Assembly: GCA_965228125.1 (NCBI GenBank) | Contig: OZ245791.1 | Location: 1 to 64,000 of the forward strand | Source of the DNA: GWF2-38-69 sp965228125 | Lineage (GTDB): Bacteria > Verrucomicrobiota > Lentisphaeria > Victivallales > GWF2-38-69 | DNA: 64,000 bases | Direction of reading: 5' to 3' | Part shown: positions 43,236 to 52,305 of the stretch, one piece after another | How positions within the stretch are numbered: the stretch's first letter is position 1 | Layout of the letters: every line of letters starts with the position of its first letter | Notes under the pieces: generated by a model | The model's input: the letters and a program-made list of their open reading frames with translations, nothing else | Told to the model about the DNA's origin: nothing | Database searches by the model: none | Translations under genes and position numbers: made by a program

Positions 43236-44246
43236 ATGCACAAAATCGATCTTGAAAATATTCTTAAAAAGATAGCCGCTGCAAAAGTAGGTGTTATTGG
43301 TGATTTTTGTCTTGATGCCTACTGGATTATAGATAACAACAAGTCTGAAATTTCAATTGAAACTAAGCTATCGACAAAACCCGTTACTTCACAACACTAT
43401 AGTCTGGGAGGCGCCGGAAATGTTGCCAGTAATTTAACAGCAATGGGTGTAAGAACAGTTCTAGTTTTCGGGGTTACAGGAGATGACCCTTTCGGCTACA
43501 AGATGAGAGCTTTAATGGCAAGCCAAAATATCAATCAGGAAAACCTAATTGAACAAAAAGATAACTGGAGTACTAATGTTTACATAAAACCTATTGAAGA
43601 AAACAGAGAGCTGAACAGGATTGACTTTGGTAATTATAACAAGCTTTCAGACGAAACAGCTGAAAAACTTATAAATAAAATCAGTTCACAAATTAAAAAT
43701 CTGGATGTAGTCATAATTAACCAGCAGGTTTTGGAAGGTATTCATAATTCGGAAATTTTTCATACAAGGTTGAAGCGAATCATTACTGCACATCCTGCAA
43801 AACTCTTTCTTCTGGACAGCCGGAACTGTGCTGAACTTTACCAAAATACAATCAGAAAGCTTAATTCTTACGAAGCTCTGACCCTTTGCGGCGTCAAAAG
43901 CGAACCCGACTGTGTGATGTCAGACTCAGACGCTGTAAAAGCAGCATGCTTACTTCATGAAAAATGGGAGAATACACTTTTCGTAACACGAGGCAGTAAA
44001 GGTTGTATTGTTCTGGAAAATAACAAAACTACAATAATCCCCTGCCCTCATGTCATAGGCAAGACAGATACGGTCGGCGCAGGAGACAGTATGCTTGCAG
44101 GCATAGCTGCGGCAATGGCGTGCGGATTCGATCCTATTACTGCTGCTACCTTCGGTGGTTTTGTCGCAGGGGTCACTGTCCAAAAGCTCCATCAGACAGG
44201 AACCGCATCTCCAGATGAAATCCGAAAACTTGTCAAAAATATTTAA
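43236..44246 (+). CDS. PfkB-family carbohydrate kinase (HldE/RfaE-kinase-like)
   Basis: 336 aa ribokinase-fold kinase. VGVIGDFCLDAYW near the start, LGGAGNVASNLTAMG (substrate-binding) and DTVGAGDSMLAGIAAAM (anion hole and catalytic Asp) are diagnostic. The GAGNVA region is close to heptose-7-phosphate kinases, but there is no cytidylyltransferase domain. Its partner 23 bp downstream is the deoxyhypusine-synthase-like gene. The sugar substrate cannot be fixed from sequence. Confidence 0.8.
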   Translation: MHKIDLENILKKIAAAKVGVIGDFCLDAYWIIDNNKSEISIETKLSTKPVTSQHYSLGGAGNVASNLTAMGVRTVLVFGVTGDDPFGYKMRALMASQNINQENLIEQKDNWSTNVYIKPIEENRELNRIDFGNYNKLSDETAEKLINKISSQIKNLDVVIINQQVLEGIHNSEIFHTRLKRIITAHPAKLFLLDSRNCAELYQNTIRKLNSYEALTLCGVKSEPDCVMSDSDAVKAACLLHEKWENTLFVTRGSKGCIVLENNKTTIIPCPHVIGKTDTVGAGDSMLAGIAAAMACGFDPITAATFGGFVAGVTVQKLHQTGTASPDEIRKLVKNI

Positions 44247-44269
44247 TACCTAAACACCAAAAGGAAACT

Positions 44270-45373
44270 ATGTTTTTTACGAAACTTGATAGAGATAAAC
44301 TTAATATCAAACCTCTCAAAAGCAGATACAGCAAAGTAAATATAGAAAAGGACCACCTGACAGTTGATTCCACAACAAACAAGTTCGATGCGCAGAGCGA
44401 AGCTATTATTATAGAAACTGCCTCCAAAATAATTAACGCAAGAAGGAATGGAAAGTCTGTCATGCTCGCTTTCGGGGCACATTCAATAAAAAATGGGCTT
44501 TCGCCTGTTCTGATAAAATTCATAGAAGAAGGTTGGATTACGCATCTGGCGACAAATGGAGCCGGAATTATCCATGACTGGGAATTTGCTTATCTGGGCA
44601 ACACAAGTGAAGATGTCAGGGCAAATGTAAAAAACGGTGAATTTGGAATTTGGCAGGAAACCGGTTTTTTTATAAATCTGGCAATCATCGTCGGAGCATA
44701 CGAAGGGTTGGGTTATGGCGAATCTGTTGGAGCCATGGTAGAGAACGAAGGGTTAAATATCCCCTCCCATATTGAACTTGAAGCAGTTATCAAAGACACA
44801 TCAAACCTGGAAAAATCTGCAGCAGCGGCAGATCTTCTTTATACAACGCGAAAGTTTTCTATCAAATCAGGATGGATGAAGATTTCCCACCCGCACAAAC
44901 AATATACAATTCAAGCAGCAGCGTATCGGCTCGGAATTCCATTTACAGGCCATCCGATGATCGGGCACGACATCATTTACAACCATCCCCTAAACCACGG
45001 CGGCGCTATCGGCAGAGCATCTTTGAGGGATTTTCTGGTTTATGCCAATCAGGTTTCAAATCTGGACGGCGGAGTTTACCTTTCTGTCGGATCGGCCGTG
45101 ATGTCACCCATGATATTTGAAAAATCTTTATCAATGTCTCAAAACCTGAAAATACAGGAAGGCAAACATATTGATAACCATTTCATATTGGTTGTGGATT
45201 TGGCAAAGAGCACCTGGGACTGGAGCAAAGACGGGGAACCGCCTATGAACAACCCTGCTTATTATCTGCGTTACTGCAAGACATTCAACAGAATGGGTGG
45301 ACAAATGAAATACCTTTCAGCTGATAACCGTGACTTCTTAATTAACCTCTACCAACAACTAAAAAATATCTAA
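44270..45373 (+). CDS. Deoxyhypusine-synthase-like conserved protein
   Basis: 367 aa. A Rossmann-type protein with VMLAFGAHSIKNGLSP, THLATNGAGIIHDWEFAYLG-TSEDV and GHPMIGHDIIYNHP, features shared with a bacterial family often labelled deoxyhypusine synthase. Bacteria lack eIF5A, so the true reaction is unknown; NAD-dependent chemistry on a polyamine or sugar is possible. Adjacent to the PfkB kinase, with AAAGGAAACT before the start, likely the same operon. Confidence 0.55.
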   Translation: MFFTKLDRDKLNIKPLKSRYSKVNIEKDHLTVDSTTNKFDAQSEAIIIETASKIINARRNGKSVMLAFGAHSIKNGLSPVLIKFIEEGWITHLATNGAGIIHDWEFAYLGNTSEDVRANVKNGEFGIWQETGFFINLAIIVGAYEGLGYGESVGAMVENEGLNIPSHIELEAVIKDTSNLEKSAAAADLLYTTRKFSIKSGWMKISHPHKQYTIQAAAYRLGIPFTGHPMIGHDIIYNHPLNHGGAIGRASLRDFLVYANQVSNLDGGVYLSVGSAVMSPMIFEKSLSMSQNLKIQEGKHIDNHFILVVDLAKSTWDWSKDGEPPMNNPAYYLRYCKTFNRMGGQMKYLSADNRDFLINLYQQLKNI

Positions 45374-45436
45374 CTACAGTCTTATAATGCACCCGAAAAA
45401 CTGGACAGGAATGATACGTGTTCCATTCTTTTACTC

Positions 45437-46519
45437 TTATTTATTTGACATTATCATTGTGAAATAGTGAGGCTCTCCATCAGGATAGAGTGCAGAAGGC
45501 TCCATATGTGTAACTTTGAACCCGGCGTTCACTGCAAGTTCTCTCCATTCTTCAATCGTGGCATGATAGTCAATCCGCTCTGCCTTGTTCTTCCCTAAGA
45601 CAAAAAGCGCTTCGGCCAGTAGAAAGTCATCAATCGCAGCAAGTTTTTCCTCTTCTGTCAAATGGCTCTTTCTAATGTCATTGAATATAAAGCCATAGCT
45701 CTTAACTATTGAATAAACAAGGTCAGGCTCATCCTTCTCAGGGAGATCATGAGTACTGTTCATTTCTACAAGAATAATAGATTCAGTGAGATTGTTGAGT
45801 TTTCGTAACAGTTTTGATTTTAGATCTGAAGTCATATGGTGAATAGACCTTGAACAGATAGTTGTATTGAAAGGCGTATATCCCCTAAGGATATCCAAAA
45901 TGTCATCATTAAGCTCCTGTGCAGGGCAACATATAGTTTGAACAAAAGTTTCAGCTTTTATAGTTTCCTTACAAAACACCTTTGCTGCGTCAAGCATGGC
46001 AGGAAACTTGTCGAGGAGGACAAGATTCACTTTTTTAGTTTTTCTTTCTGCAATAATACGGTTAACAATCCTGGCTGTCATCCTTCCATTCCCAGGCCCA
46101 ATGTCTAAAACATTCATGAAGTCATTCAACTGAGGAGTAGTTCTAAAAAAAGAACTGGCAGTATTTAGCGTATTTTCCAATTCTATTTTAAAAAGATTCG
46201 TCTTAACCCATGCATCATAAGGGAGAGATGACTTAAAAACTACTACCTTGGGTTCAACAGTCTTGTTCTCTTTCAAGTAACGAAAAAACTCATCTGTAAA
46301 ATAATTTTTCAACTTTTTCGTAGAATGGATAGATAAGGCATCAGGATTCCTTCCATGTGTCGCACTCAAAACTGCTGCGTATAATATCGGAAAATTGTCT
46401 TTGAAGTTTCCTGCGTTTTCACACGCTTCCATAACAGAGCTCAGGCCATGTCCTGAACATATTCTCTCTCTGATATCTATGAGAGATTTAATCTCATAGG
46501 AAGTGAAATACTTACTCAT
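45437..46519 (-). CDS. SAM-dependent methyltransferase
   Basis: 360 aa. Class I fold: MNVLDIGPGNGRMTARIVNRI (SAM-binding Gly-rich loop, ~134-152), LVLLDKFPAMLDAA and TTICSRSIHHMTSD. The N-terminal ~120 residues are an unassigned helical domain. It overlaps the upstream oxidoreductase by 8 bp and is the third gene of that operon. The substrate is unknown. Confidence 0.75.
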   Translation of the reverse strand: MSKYFTSYEIKSLIDIRERICSGHGLSSVMEACENAGNFKDNFPILYAAVLSATHGRNPDALSIHSTKKLKNYFTDEFFRYLKENKTVEPKVVVFKSSLPYDAWVKTNLFKIELENTLNTASSFFRTTPQLNDFMNVLDIGPGNGRMTARIVNRIIAERKTKKVNLVLLDKFPAMLDAAKVFCKETIKAETFVQTICCPAQELNDDILDILRGYTPFNTTICSRSIHHMTSDLKSKLLRKLNNLTESIILVEMNSTHDLPEKDEPDLVYSIVKSYGFIFNDIRKSHLTEEEKLAAIDDFLLAEALFVLGKNKAERIDYHATIEEWRELAVNAGFKVTHMEPSALYPDGEPHYFTMIMSNK

Positions 46520-47858
46520 GTTTTACCTTGCTTTGTTTGTTTTCCTCACCGCGCTTAGACTTAATATCCTTCACTTTTTCAGAAAAACACTCTATTGGAA
46601 CATCATCATCGGTAACTATAGGGGTCAGTTGCATATCCTTCGCAAGAATTGTCGTAGTTAACCGCTGGGAATAGCCGCCGCCCCTGATAGATTTTAAATA
46701 TGTTTCGCCTCTTTGACAAGGGCTGCCCCCTTCAGTAAGTATGCATGACCTGGGGCAAATGATACAAACTTGCTTCCCACTTTTACTTAAACGCTTAAAA
46801 AATTCGTAGTTGAACTGTTCATTCTTCTTTTTTTCTGAATATGGCAAACTCTGAGTTAATCTTTTCTTGAATTCATTTAAATCTTTTAGGTAATTACTTA
46901 CTGAAACAGCAGCTCTTTCGCCTTCAATCGAGGCATTGTCTGCCAGATCATTAATATGAAGGCAATTACCACAGAAGAATATGCCATCTTTGCTTCCTTC
47001 AAATGCCGAATTCACATCAGGATTGAAACCTGTTATTTTAAGCCCTTGGTTTTTCGCAAGTTCAAGTTCAGGTATCAAGCCCACGGCGAATAATACAGTA
47101 TCGCAATCATAATATATTTCAGAAACTCCTTGATCAGATTGAGTTTCCACATAGACGCCTGAAACTCTCTTTTTTCCGCATATTTGTTTTATTGTAGAAG
47201 AGAGCATAAGGGGAATACCGAAATGGTCGAGGCACTGAACCTTGTTTCGCATAAGCCCTGAAAGGTAAGGAAGGGTTTCCAGTACAGCTATTACTTCATA
47301 TCCTTCTATCTTAAGCCTTCTTGCCATTATCAGCCCGATATCTCCGGATCCCTGAATAATTACTTTTTCCCCTATTTTAACTCCATATAGGTTTATTAAA
47401 GACTGGGCTTGCCCAGCGGAAAATATTCCTATAGGCCTTGTGCCCGGCACCTCTATATTATCTCTTGTCCTCTCTCTGCAGCCGGCTGCAAATACTACAG
47501 TTCTGGCCTTATAACGAATGACCCCGTGTGATGCTGAAGAAACAGTGATTATCTTTTCATCGGAAATATCGGTTATTGTCGAGCTTAACTGATATTTTAT
47601 TTCTTTTTCTTTTAGCTTTTTTATAAGTCTTTCGGCATATTGGGGGCCTGTCAGTTCCTCATTAAAATAAGTCAAACCAAAACCCAAATGGATGCATTGT
47701 TTCAGAATCCCGCCTAAAAACGGATTTCTGTCAAAAAGCATAATGTTACTAACGCCTAATTCATTCAATTTTATGGCGCAGGCCAAGCCGGCGGCCCCTG
47801 CTCCAATAATTGCTGTATCTAAAAATCTCAGTTCTTTTTCCATACTATTCCTGTTCAT
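46512..47858 (-). CDS. FAD/NAD(P) oxidoreductase fused to a DUF1667-like domain
   Basis: 448 aa. FAD-binding GAGAAGLACAIKLNELG at ~18-34, second Rossmann motif GSGDIGLIMARRL, and TVLFAVGLIPELELA. Residues ~365-440 contain CIICPRSCILTEGG...CQRGETY, the cysteine pattern of DUF1667, which in many anaerobes is a separate small protein next to GlpA-like and GlpB-like genes. Overlaps the upstream gene by 14 bp. Probably forms an electron-transfer complex with it. Confidence 0.75.
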   Translation of the reverse strand: MNRNSMEKELRFLDTAIIGAGAAGLACAIKLNELGVSNIMLFDRNPFLGGILKQCIHLGFGLTYFNEELTGPQYAERLIKKLKEKEIKYQLSSTITDISDEKIITVSSASHGVIRYKARTVVFAAGCRERTRDNIEVPGTRPIGIFSAGQAQSLINLYGVKIGEKVIIQGSGDIGLIMARRLKIEGYEVIAVLETLPYLSGLMRNKVQCLDHFGIPLMLSSTIKQICGKKRVSGVYVETQSDQGVSEIYYDCDTVLFAVGLIPELELAKNQGLKITGFNPDVNSAFEGSKDGIFFCGNCLHINDLADNASIEGERAAVSVSNYLKDLNEFKKRLTQSLPYSEKKKNEQFNYEFFKRLSKSGKQVCIICPRSCILTEGGSPCQRGETYLKSIRGGGYSQRLTTTILAKDMQLTPIVTDDDVPIECFSEKVKDIKSKRGEENKQSKVKHE

Positions 47859-49281
47859 TAAGCTTCAGAATTTTTTCCGGATTTATATGGTATTCTCTTT
47901 CAAGCATGTTGATAATCTTGGGCAGGCAGAATCCTCCCTGGCATCTGCCCATCAATGCATGTGTCCTTTTTTTTATGGCAGAAGGCGATTTCGCATTCAG
48001 ACAATTGTCCAGCGCTTTTTTTATCTCGCCTTTTGAAATCTTTTCGCAACGGCAAATTATTTCAGCATATTCAGGATGCTTTTCTACCAATTTAAAATAC
48101 TCATCTCCGTTTTTATCGTAAATCTTGGAATTGCCATACCATCTACCGTCAAATTCTTTATTGGCAATGATTTCTTCTTCCTGTGCAATTATCTCTTCAA
48201 CAATGTATTTGGCAATTGCAGGCGAACTTGTCAATCCCGGTGATTCAATGCCTATAAGATTTATGAATCTGGGATTATTTTCAGATGCAGAGATATGAAA
48301 GTCCTCAAAACTCTTCTTGCTTTGAGAATTAAAGAGCTTTGGCCTTATCCCTGCATAACTTTTGATAAAACGGTAATTTTTTATCATCGGCATCAGTTCG
48401 TAAGCTTCCTTTTTCAGTTGATCCATAGTTTGCTTGGTAGTAGATATATCATCCTTGTTATCTATATATTCGGATGAAGGCCCAATAAGAATATTACCGT
48501 TCATCGTCGGAGTAAAATGAACTCCCAGGCCGCTCCCGTCAGCGTATGGAACAGGATAAACTGCCATATTCAGGATATCTGACGCATCCTTATCCAAAAT
48601 AAAATATTCCCCCCTGCATGGAAAGATTTTGAACCTGTCGTCTCCTATCAATGCAGATATAGCATCTGCACCGCACCCGGCACAATTAATTACCCAACGT
48701 GACCTGGTAATCAATTCACTGTTTGCTGAGAATAGTTGATAAACTCCATTGTCCTTCGTTATTCTTTTTACCTCGGTAGATAGTCTAACCTCAACCCCGT
48801 TTGTGCATGCATTTTCAGCAAGGGCTATCGTGAAAAGATAAGGTGTAATAATCCCGGTTCTCTCCGAATAGAGAGCCCATTTCCCTTCAATGTTAGGCTC
48901 AAGTGCTCTCATCGCTTCCCTGCCAATGATGGATAATCCTGGAGTAAAATTCTTGTTCCCCTGCTCTAAAAGCTTAATCAAATACAGCTTTTCCACATCG
49001 TCCTTGGCTATTACGAGCTTTTTGCAAATTCTATATTTCACTCCCAACTCATCTGCTGTCTTCGGTAAAAGTTCAAGGCCTTCTCTATTAAATCTTGATT
49101 TCAAGGAACCAGGCCTAACATTAAATCCTGCATGAATTACACCGCTATTAGCCTTACTAATACCCTCTGCTGCATCTTCCTCTTTTTCTATCAGGATGAC
49201 TTTAAATAGATACTTTGACAACTCTCTGGCCAAAGCGCTGCCTATTACCCCTGCGCCAATGATTGCGACGTCGTGTGTCAT
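47845..49281 (-). CDS. GlpA-like FAD oxidoreductase with C-terminal BFD [2Fe-2S] domain
   Basis: 478 aa. DAO-type FAD domain (VAIIGAGVIGSALARELSKY; SGVIHAGFNV; WVINCAGCGADAIS; IGIESPGLTSSPAIA) followed by a BFD-like [2Fe-2S] domain at ~400-460 (ICRCEKISKGEI...GRCQGGFCLP). Family members oxidise glycerol 3-phosphate or 2-hydroxyglutarate. First gene of a three-gene operon; the promoter is the palindromic element at 49344-49359. Confidence 0.8.
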   Translation of the reverse strand: MTHDVAIIGAGVIGSALARELSKYLFKVILIEKEEDAAEGISKANSGVIHAGFNVRPGSLKSRFNREGLELLPKTADELGVKYRICKKLVIAKDDVEKLYLIKLLEQGNKNFTPGLSIIGREAMRALEPNIEGKWALYSERTGIITPYLFTIALAENACTNGVEVRLSTEVKRITKDNGVYQLFSANSELITRSRWVINCAGCGADAISALIGDDRFKIFPCRGEYFILDKDASDILNMAVYPVPYADGSGLGVHFTPTMNGNILIGPSSEYIDNKDDISTTKQTMDQLKKEAYELMPMIKNYRFIKSYAGIRPKLFNSQSKKSFEDFHISASENNPRFINLIGIESPGLTSSPAIAKYIVEEIIAQEEEIIANKEFDGRWYGNSKIYDKNGDEYFKLVEKHPEYAEIICRCEKISKGEIKKALDNCLNAKSPSAIKKRTHALMGRCQGGFCLPKIINMLEREYHINPEKILKLNEQE

Positions 49282-49343
49282 TTACATTCCTTTTTTCTAT
49301 AACAATACATGTATTGCCGGCTTGATAATAAGTATGCTTTATA

Positions 49344-49359
49344 TGTTATAATTATAACA
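49344..49359. promoter_or_regulatory. Palindromic bidirectional extended -10
   Basis: TGTTATAATTATAACA is a perfect 16-bp palindrome that presents TGTTATAAT on both strands. It lies between the divergent GlpA-like operon and the zinc-ribbon gene, at suitable distance from both starts. Confidence 0.5.
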
Positions 49360-49398
49360 CAAGAATAATGAAATAAACCCAATTATCGGAGGACTAAA

Positions 49399-49770
49399 AT
49401 GAAGAGCGGCGATGAAGTAAAATGCCCTTTCTGCAACAAGGAATCCTTTGCAGTTAAAGCAACAGAAATGGACGGATGGACATTTAAAGGAGATATATTG
49501 AAATGTTCTTCGTGCGGGAAAAAACTAGCAGACATTCCAAAGGACAATTCAATACAAAAAAGCAGTTGTAACGACGAAAAACTAAACAAATTTGCTTCAT
49601 TTCTAGATACAGAAAAAGTTGCCCGCAAAACACTAGAGTCAAATGAAGAAAGAGCTTTCTGCAAAGACTGCAAACACTATATAAAGCATCCATTCATTAA
49701 TCGTTGCGGTCTTCACACAAACGAAGTAAACCCGATGGATGATTGTAAAGATTTTGTCAAAAAGCTCTGA
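49399..49770 (+). CDS. Zinc-ribbon protein (123 aa), unknown
   Basis: An N-terminal ribbon (CPFCNKESF ... CSSCGKKL) and a C-terminal Cys cluster (CKDCKHYIKHP, RCGLHTNEVNPMDDCKDF) each could bind a metal. GGAGG-ACTAAA precedes the start. A DNA- or protein-binding adaptor is plausible; no specific family role is known to me. Convergent with tadA, 3 bp between stops. Confidence 0.65.
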   Translation: MKSGDEVKCPFCNKESFAVKATEMDGWTFKGDILKCSSCGKKLADIPKDNSIQKSSCNDEKLNKFASFLDTEKVARKTLESNEERAFCKDCKHYIKHPFINRCGLHTNEVNPMDDCKDFVKKL

Positions 49771-49773
49771 GTT

Positions 49774-50268
49774 TTAACTTTCTTTCCTTAAATCCCTAAA
49801 AAAACTCTGGAATATTTCCAGACACTTCTCTTCAAGAATACCGCCTCTGACTTTCACTTTATGCAGAGTTCCTTGGAAATTAGTAATATCCAAAGCCGTT
49901 CCGGCAGCCCCGTACTTTGGATCTCTGATGCCATAGACCAAGTTGCCCAGTCGGGAATTCACCATCGCTCCGGCGCACATGGGGCAAGGTTCCTTAGTTA
50001 CATAAATCGTTACATCTCCAAGCCTCCAATCTCCAAGAAAACTTGACACCTGAGTTATTAGCAGCATTTCGGCATGTGCAGTAGCATCTTTGAGCTTTTC
50101 TATCTGATTATAAGCTTTTGCAACGACTTTGCTGCCAACAACTGCTACAGCGCCAACTGGCACCTCCCCTATCTCATATGCCTTAAGAGATTCTTTAATA
50201 GCCAAGTGCATGAAATATTCATCTTCAGTTTTAATATCAAGAATGTTTATGCTGTCAAAAATATTCAT
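49774..50268 (-). CDS. tadA: tRNA-specific adenosine deaminase
   Basis: 164 aa if started at ATG 50268 (a TTG at 50277, closer to GGGAGG, would add three residues). Zinc and catalytic motif HAEML and EPCPMCAGAMVNSRLGNLVYGI; DPKYGAAGT is typical. Converts A34 to inosine in tRNA-Arg(ACG). It starts directly after the hexokinase terminator, whose 3' arm supplies the GGGAGG. Confidence 0.92.
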   Translation of the reverse strand: MNIFDSINILDIKTEDEYFMHLAIKESLKAYEIGEVPVGAVAVVGSKVVAKAYNQIEKLKDATAHAEMLLITQVSSFLGDWRLGDVTIYVTKEPCPMCAGAMVNSRLGNLVYGIRDPKYGAAGTALDITNFQGTLHKVKVRGGILEEKCLEIFQSFFRDLRKES

Positions 50269-50273
50269 TTTAA

Positions 50274-50301
50274 ACAAAAAAGCCTCCCTTCCGAGAGGCT
50301 T
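50274..50301 (-). terminator. Terminator after the hexokinase gene
   Basis: AAGCCTC-TCGGAAGG-GAGGCTT followed by Ts on the minus strand, 22 bp after the hexokinase stop. Its GGGAGG overlaps the likely tadA ribosome binding site. Confidence 0.8.
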
Positions 50302-50322
50302 GTATTTTTCTGATTTTTTAGG

Positions 50323-51684
50323 TCACTTTTCGGTGGAAGCAGCAATTGCGGCGATTATAGCAGCTCCTACTCCTGATCCGTCTCTGGCATGTTCGCAAAC
50401 GATATTTTTGGCTTTCTTTTTGAAGAGGTCTTCAAATACTTCTTCCATCATCTCTTTAAACCCGGGATATTTTTCAAAGAGCGATCCATCAATTCCGATA
50501 GTATGTTTGACCTTTAACTCAGGATCCATCCAAAGAACTACGGCAGCAATAGCAGCAGCAGATAATTTGGCAGACCTTCCTGAAATGAGCTTGCTAACAT
50601 GTTTTAGCAGACTTTTTGATTCTATCGAGATGTTTTTAATGCCTGATTTCGCCAAAAATGCTTCGACTTCGCCAAGATTGTCACTGACATCAGCCTCAAT
50701 CAAAGACATATTTTCTGTCTTCAGTGAGCTGTGTTTGTGAAAAGCGTTGACTGCGCTTTCATCTTCAAATATCAAATCTCTTTTGATGAGGTCACGAACA
50801 AGTACCCGCAGAATTTCGCCTAAGAACATGCCTGAAACCATTTTTTCAAGACGCTGACTGCCAGGATTTGGGCTCGCGGCATCAACATCTTTGTCATAAG
50901 GAGTCACAAAAAGTTTATCAAAATTGCCCCACTCCATATTTATAATCATGTTCCCCTTAGGAGGCATACCTCTCCATTTTTTGATGTTGACAAGTTTTTC
51001 TGGATAGCAGGCATTCGTTCCTGTTCCAAGAATCACACCTACATCACAGGAAGGTTCTGCATAACTTTTTGCCACAAGAGTCCCGACAGTATCATTAACA
51101 AGGGCAGCAACTTTCAGATTATTGATGCCGATTTTCTTCAACGCTTCATTTAAAAGCACAACTATATCTTCACCTTCCACGCCGGATGCTATAAATCCCT
51201 TAGTCCATTGTAGAAGTTTTCCGGCAGCAATATTGGTCTGATCCACAGGGAAAGAAAAAGTAAAGGCGAGTTCTAGTTTTTTTTCTGTAGAGATTTTGTT
51301 TCCTTCTATAAAACCTTTTATGCATGTTGCAATAAAGCCGAAGAGTTCTTCACCAGTACCCTCCATATATTTCTTATCGATCACATACTTGTTAACGGCA
51401 GCAATGGTGGAGCCGCCCTTTCCGTCAAGTTCTACAGCAATGACTCTGAAATTTGTTCCGCCAAGATCCAAGGCGATAAACTTACCTTTTTCCGTACCTT
51501 TGGCTTTGTCTGTAAAGGAAGGAATCATTTTCAACGAACTTTCAAAACCTGAAAGCCCTTTTTGCATTTCAGAGTGAAAATCCTTAATAATTACTTTTAT
51601 CTCATCTGTCGTAACCGCAAAAATCTTCTCCAGATATTTAACGAATTCATTACTTCCCATTGCCGTTCTCGATTTCATCGTCAT
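50323..51684 (-). CDS. Eukaryotic-type hexokinase
   Basis: 453 aa, the size of a single eukaryotic hexokinase unit. FIALDLGGTNFRVIAVEL (phosphate 1), LAFTFSFPVDQTNIAAGKLLQWTKGF (sugar-binding), ALVNDTVGTLVAKSY (catalytic Asp), GVILGTGTNACY and INMEWGNFDKL (glucose Glu) are the classic hexokinase 1/2 signatures, not those of bacterial ROK or Glk. Phosphorylates glucose and related hexoses with ATP. Such genes are patchy in bacteria (known in spirochaetes and a few others). Monocistronic with its own terminator. Confidence 0.9.
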   Translation of the reverse strand: MTMKSRTAMGSNEFVKYLEKIFAVTTDEIKVIIKDFHSEMQKGLSGFESSLKMIPSFTDKAKGTEKGKFIALDLGGTNFRVIAVELDGKGGSTIAAVNKYVIDKKYMEGTGEELFGFIATCIKGFIEGNKISTEKKLELAFTFSFPVDQTNIAAGKLLQWTKGFIASGVEGEDIVVLLNEALKKIGINNLKVAALVNDTVGTLVAKSYAEPSCDVGVILGTGTNACYPEKLVNIKKWRGMPPKGNMIINMEWGNFDKLFVTPYDKDVDAASPNPGSQRLEKMVSGMFLGEILRVLVRDLIKRDLIFEDESAVNAFHKHSSLKTENMSLIEADVSDNLGEVEAFLAKSGIKNISIESKSLLKHVSKLISGRSAKLSAAAIAAVVLWMDPELKVKHTIGIDGSLFEKYPGFKEMMEEVFEDLFKKKAKNIVCEHARDGSGVGAAIIAAIAASTEK

Positions 51685-51822
51685 TACCTAATTCCTCCCT
51701 TGTTTTTTAAATAAGTTTGTTTTCTTTAAAAGAGCACTAAAAATTAATGATAGTAAAAAAGCTTAATTCTATCAATAGCAAATCCTACCATAAATTGGAA
51801 TTTAGACTTATATTTACGATTA

Positions 51823-52086
51823 ATGAAGAGAAAAAATTACCATTTTAACTACGATATCATACTTGACCTTCACGGAAAAAACCTGGAAGATGCAGTATAC
51901 GAACTGGAGAAATGCATCTATTCAGGAAATTCAGAAAGCATAATGATTATACACGGACATGGCAAAGGAGTGCTAAGAAACGGAATAAGATCATTCCTTG
52001 CCAACTGTAAATACATAAAAGATACAATGTATGGGGAAGATCTTAATATTCCCGGCGGAAGCGCAATTACTATTGTTTATCTATAA
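51823..52086 (+). CDS. Stand-alone Smr-domain protein
   Basis: 87 aa: ILDLHGKNLEDAVYELEKCI and IIHGHGKGVLRNGIRSFL are the LDxHG and HGxG motifs of the Smr (small MutS-related) domain. Smr domains cut DNA or RNA (MutS2 C-terminus, SmrB). Here the domain stands alone. A good terminator follows. No strong ribosome binding site is visible. Confidence 0.8.
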   Translation: MKRKNYHFNYDIILDLHGKNLEDAVYELEKCIYSGNSESIMIIHGHGKGVLRNGIRSFLANCKYIKDTMYGEDLNIPGGSAITIVYL

Positions 52087-52091
52087 CAAAC

Positions 52092-52128
52092 AACCAGATA
52101 TAATAACAAAAGATTTTATCTGGTTTTT
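52092..52128 (+). terminator. Rho-independent terminator after the Smr gene
   Basis: AACCAGATA (52092-52100) pairs with TATCTGGTT (52117-52125), followed by a T-run. From 52129 to 52305 I see only a possible 26-aa signal-peptide-like ORF on the minus strand (52164-52244). Confidence 0.75.
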
Positions 52129-52305
52129 ATTAAAATCGTGATCTTTCGCTGTATATAAATCATTCATACTTTCTTGTTTAATGTCTGCTCTGAAGCCATA
52201 AAAGTTGAAATAATTAAAGTTATTGCCAACAAAAGCTTTTTCATTGTTTCTCTTCCTTATATAATCATAAACAAAAACATTTGAATACATAGAATGGAAA
52301 ACTCC

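Noticed and set aside
52164..52244. 26-aa minus-strand ORF starting MKKLLLAITLIISTFMAS
   Set aside because: It has a fair ribosome binding site and a signal-peptide look, but ends right after it; likely a gene remnant, too short to call.
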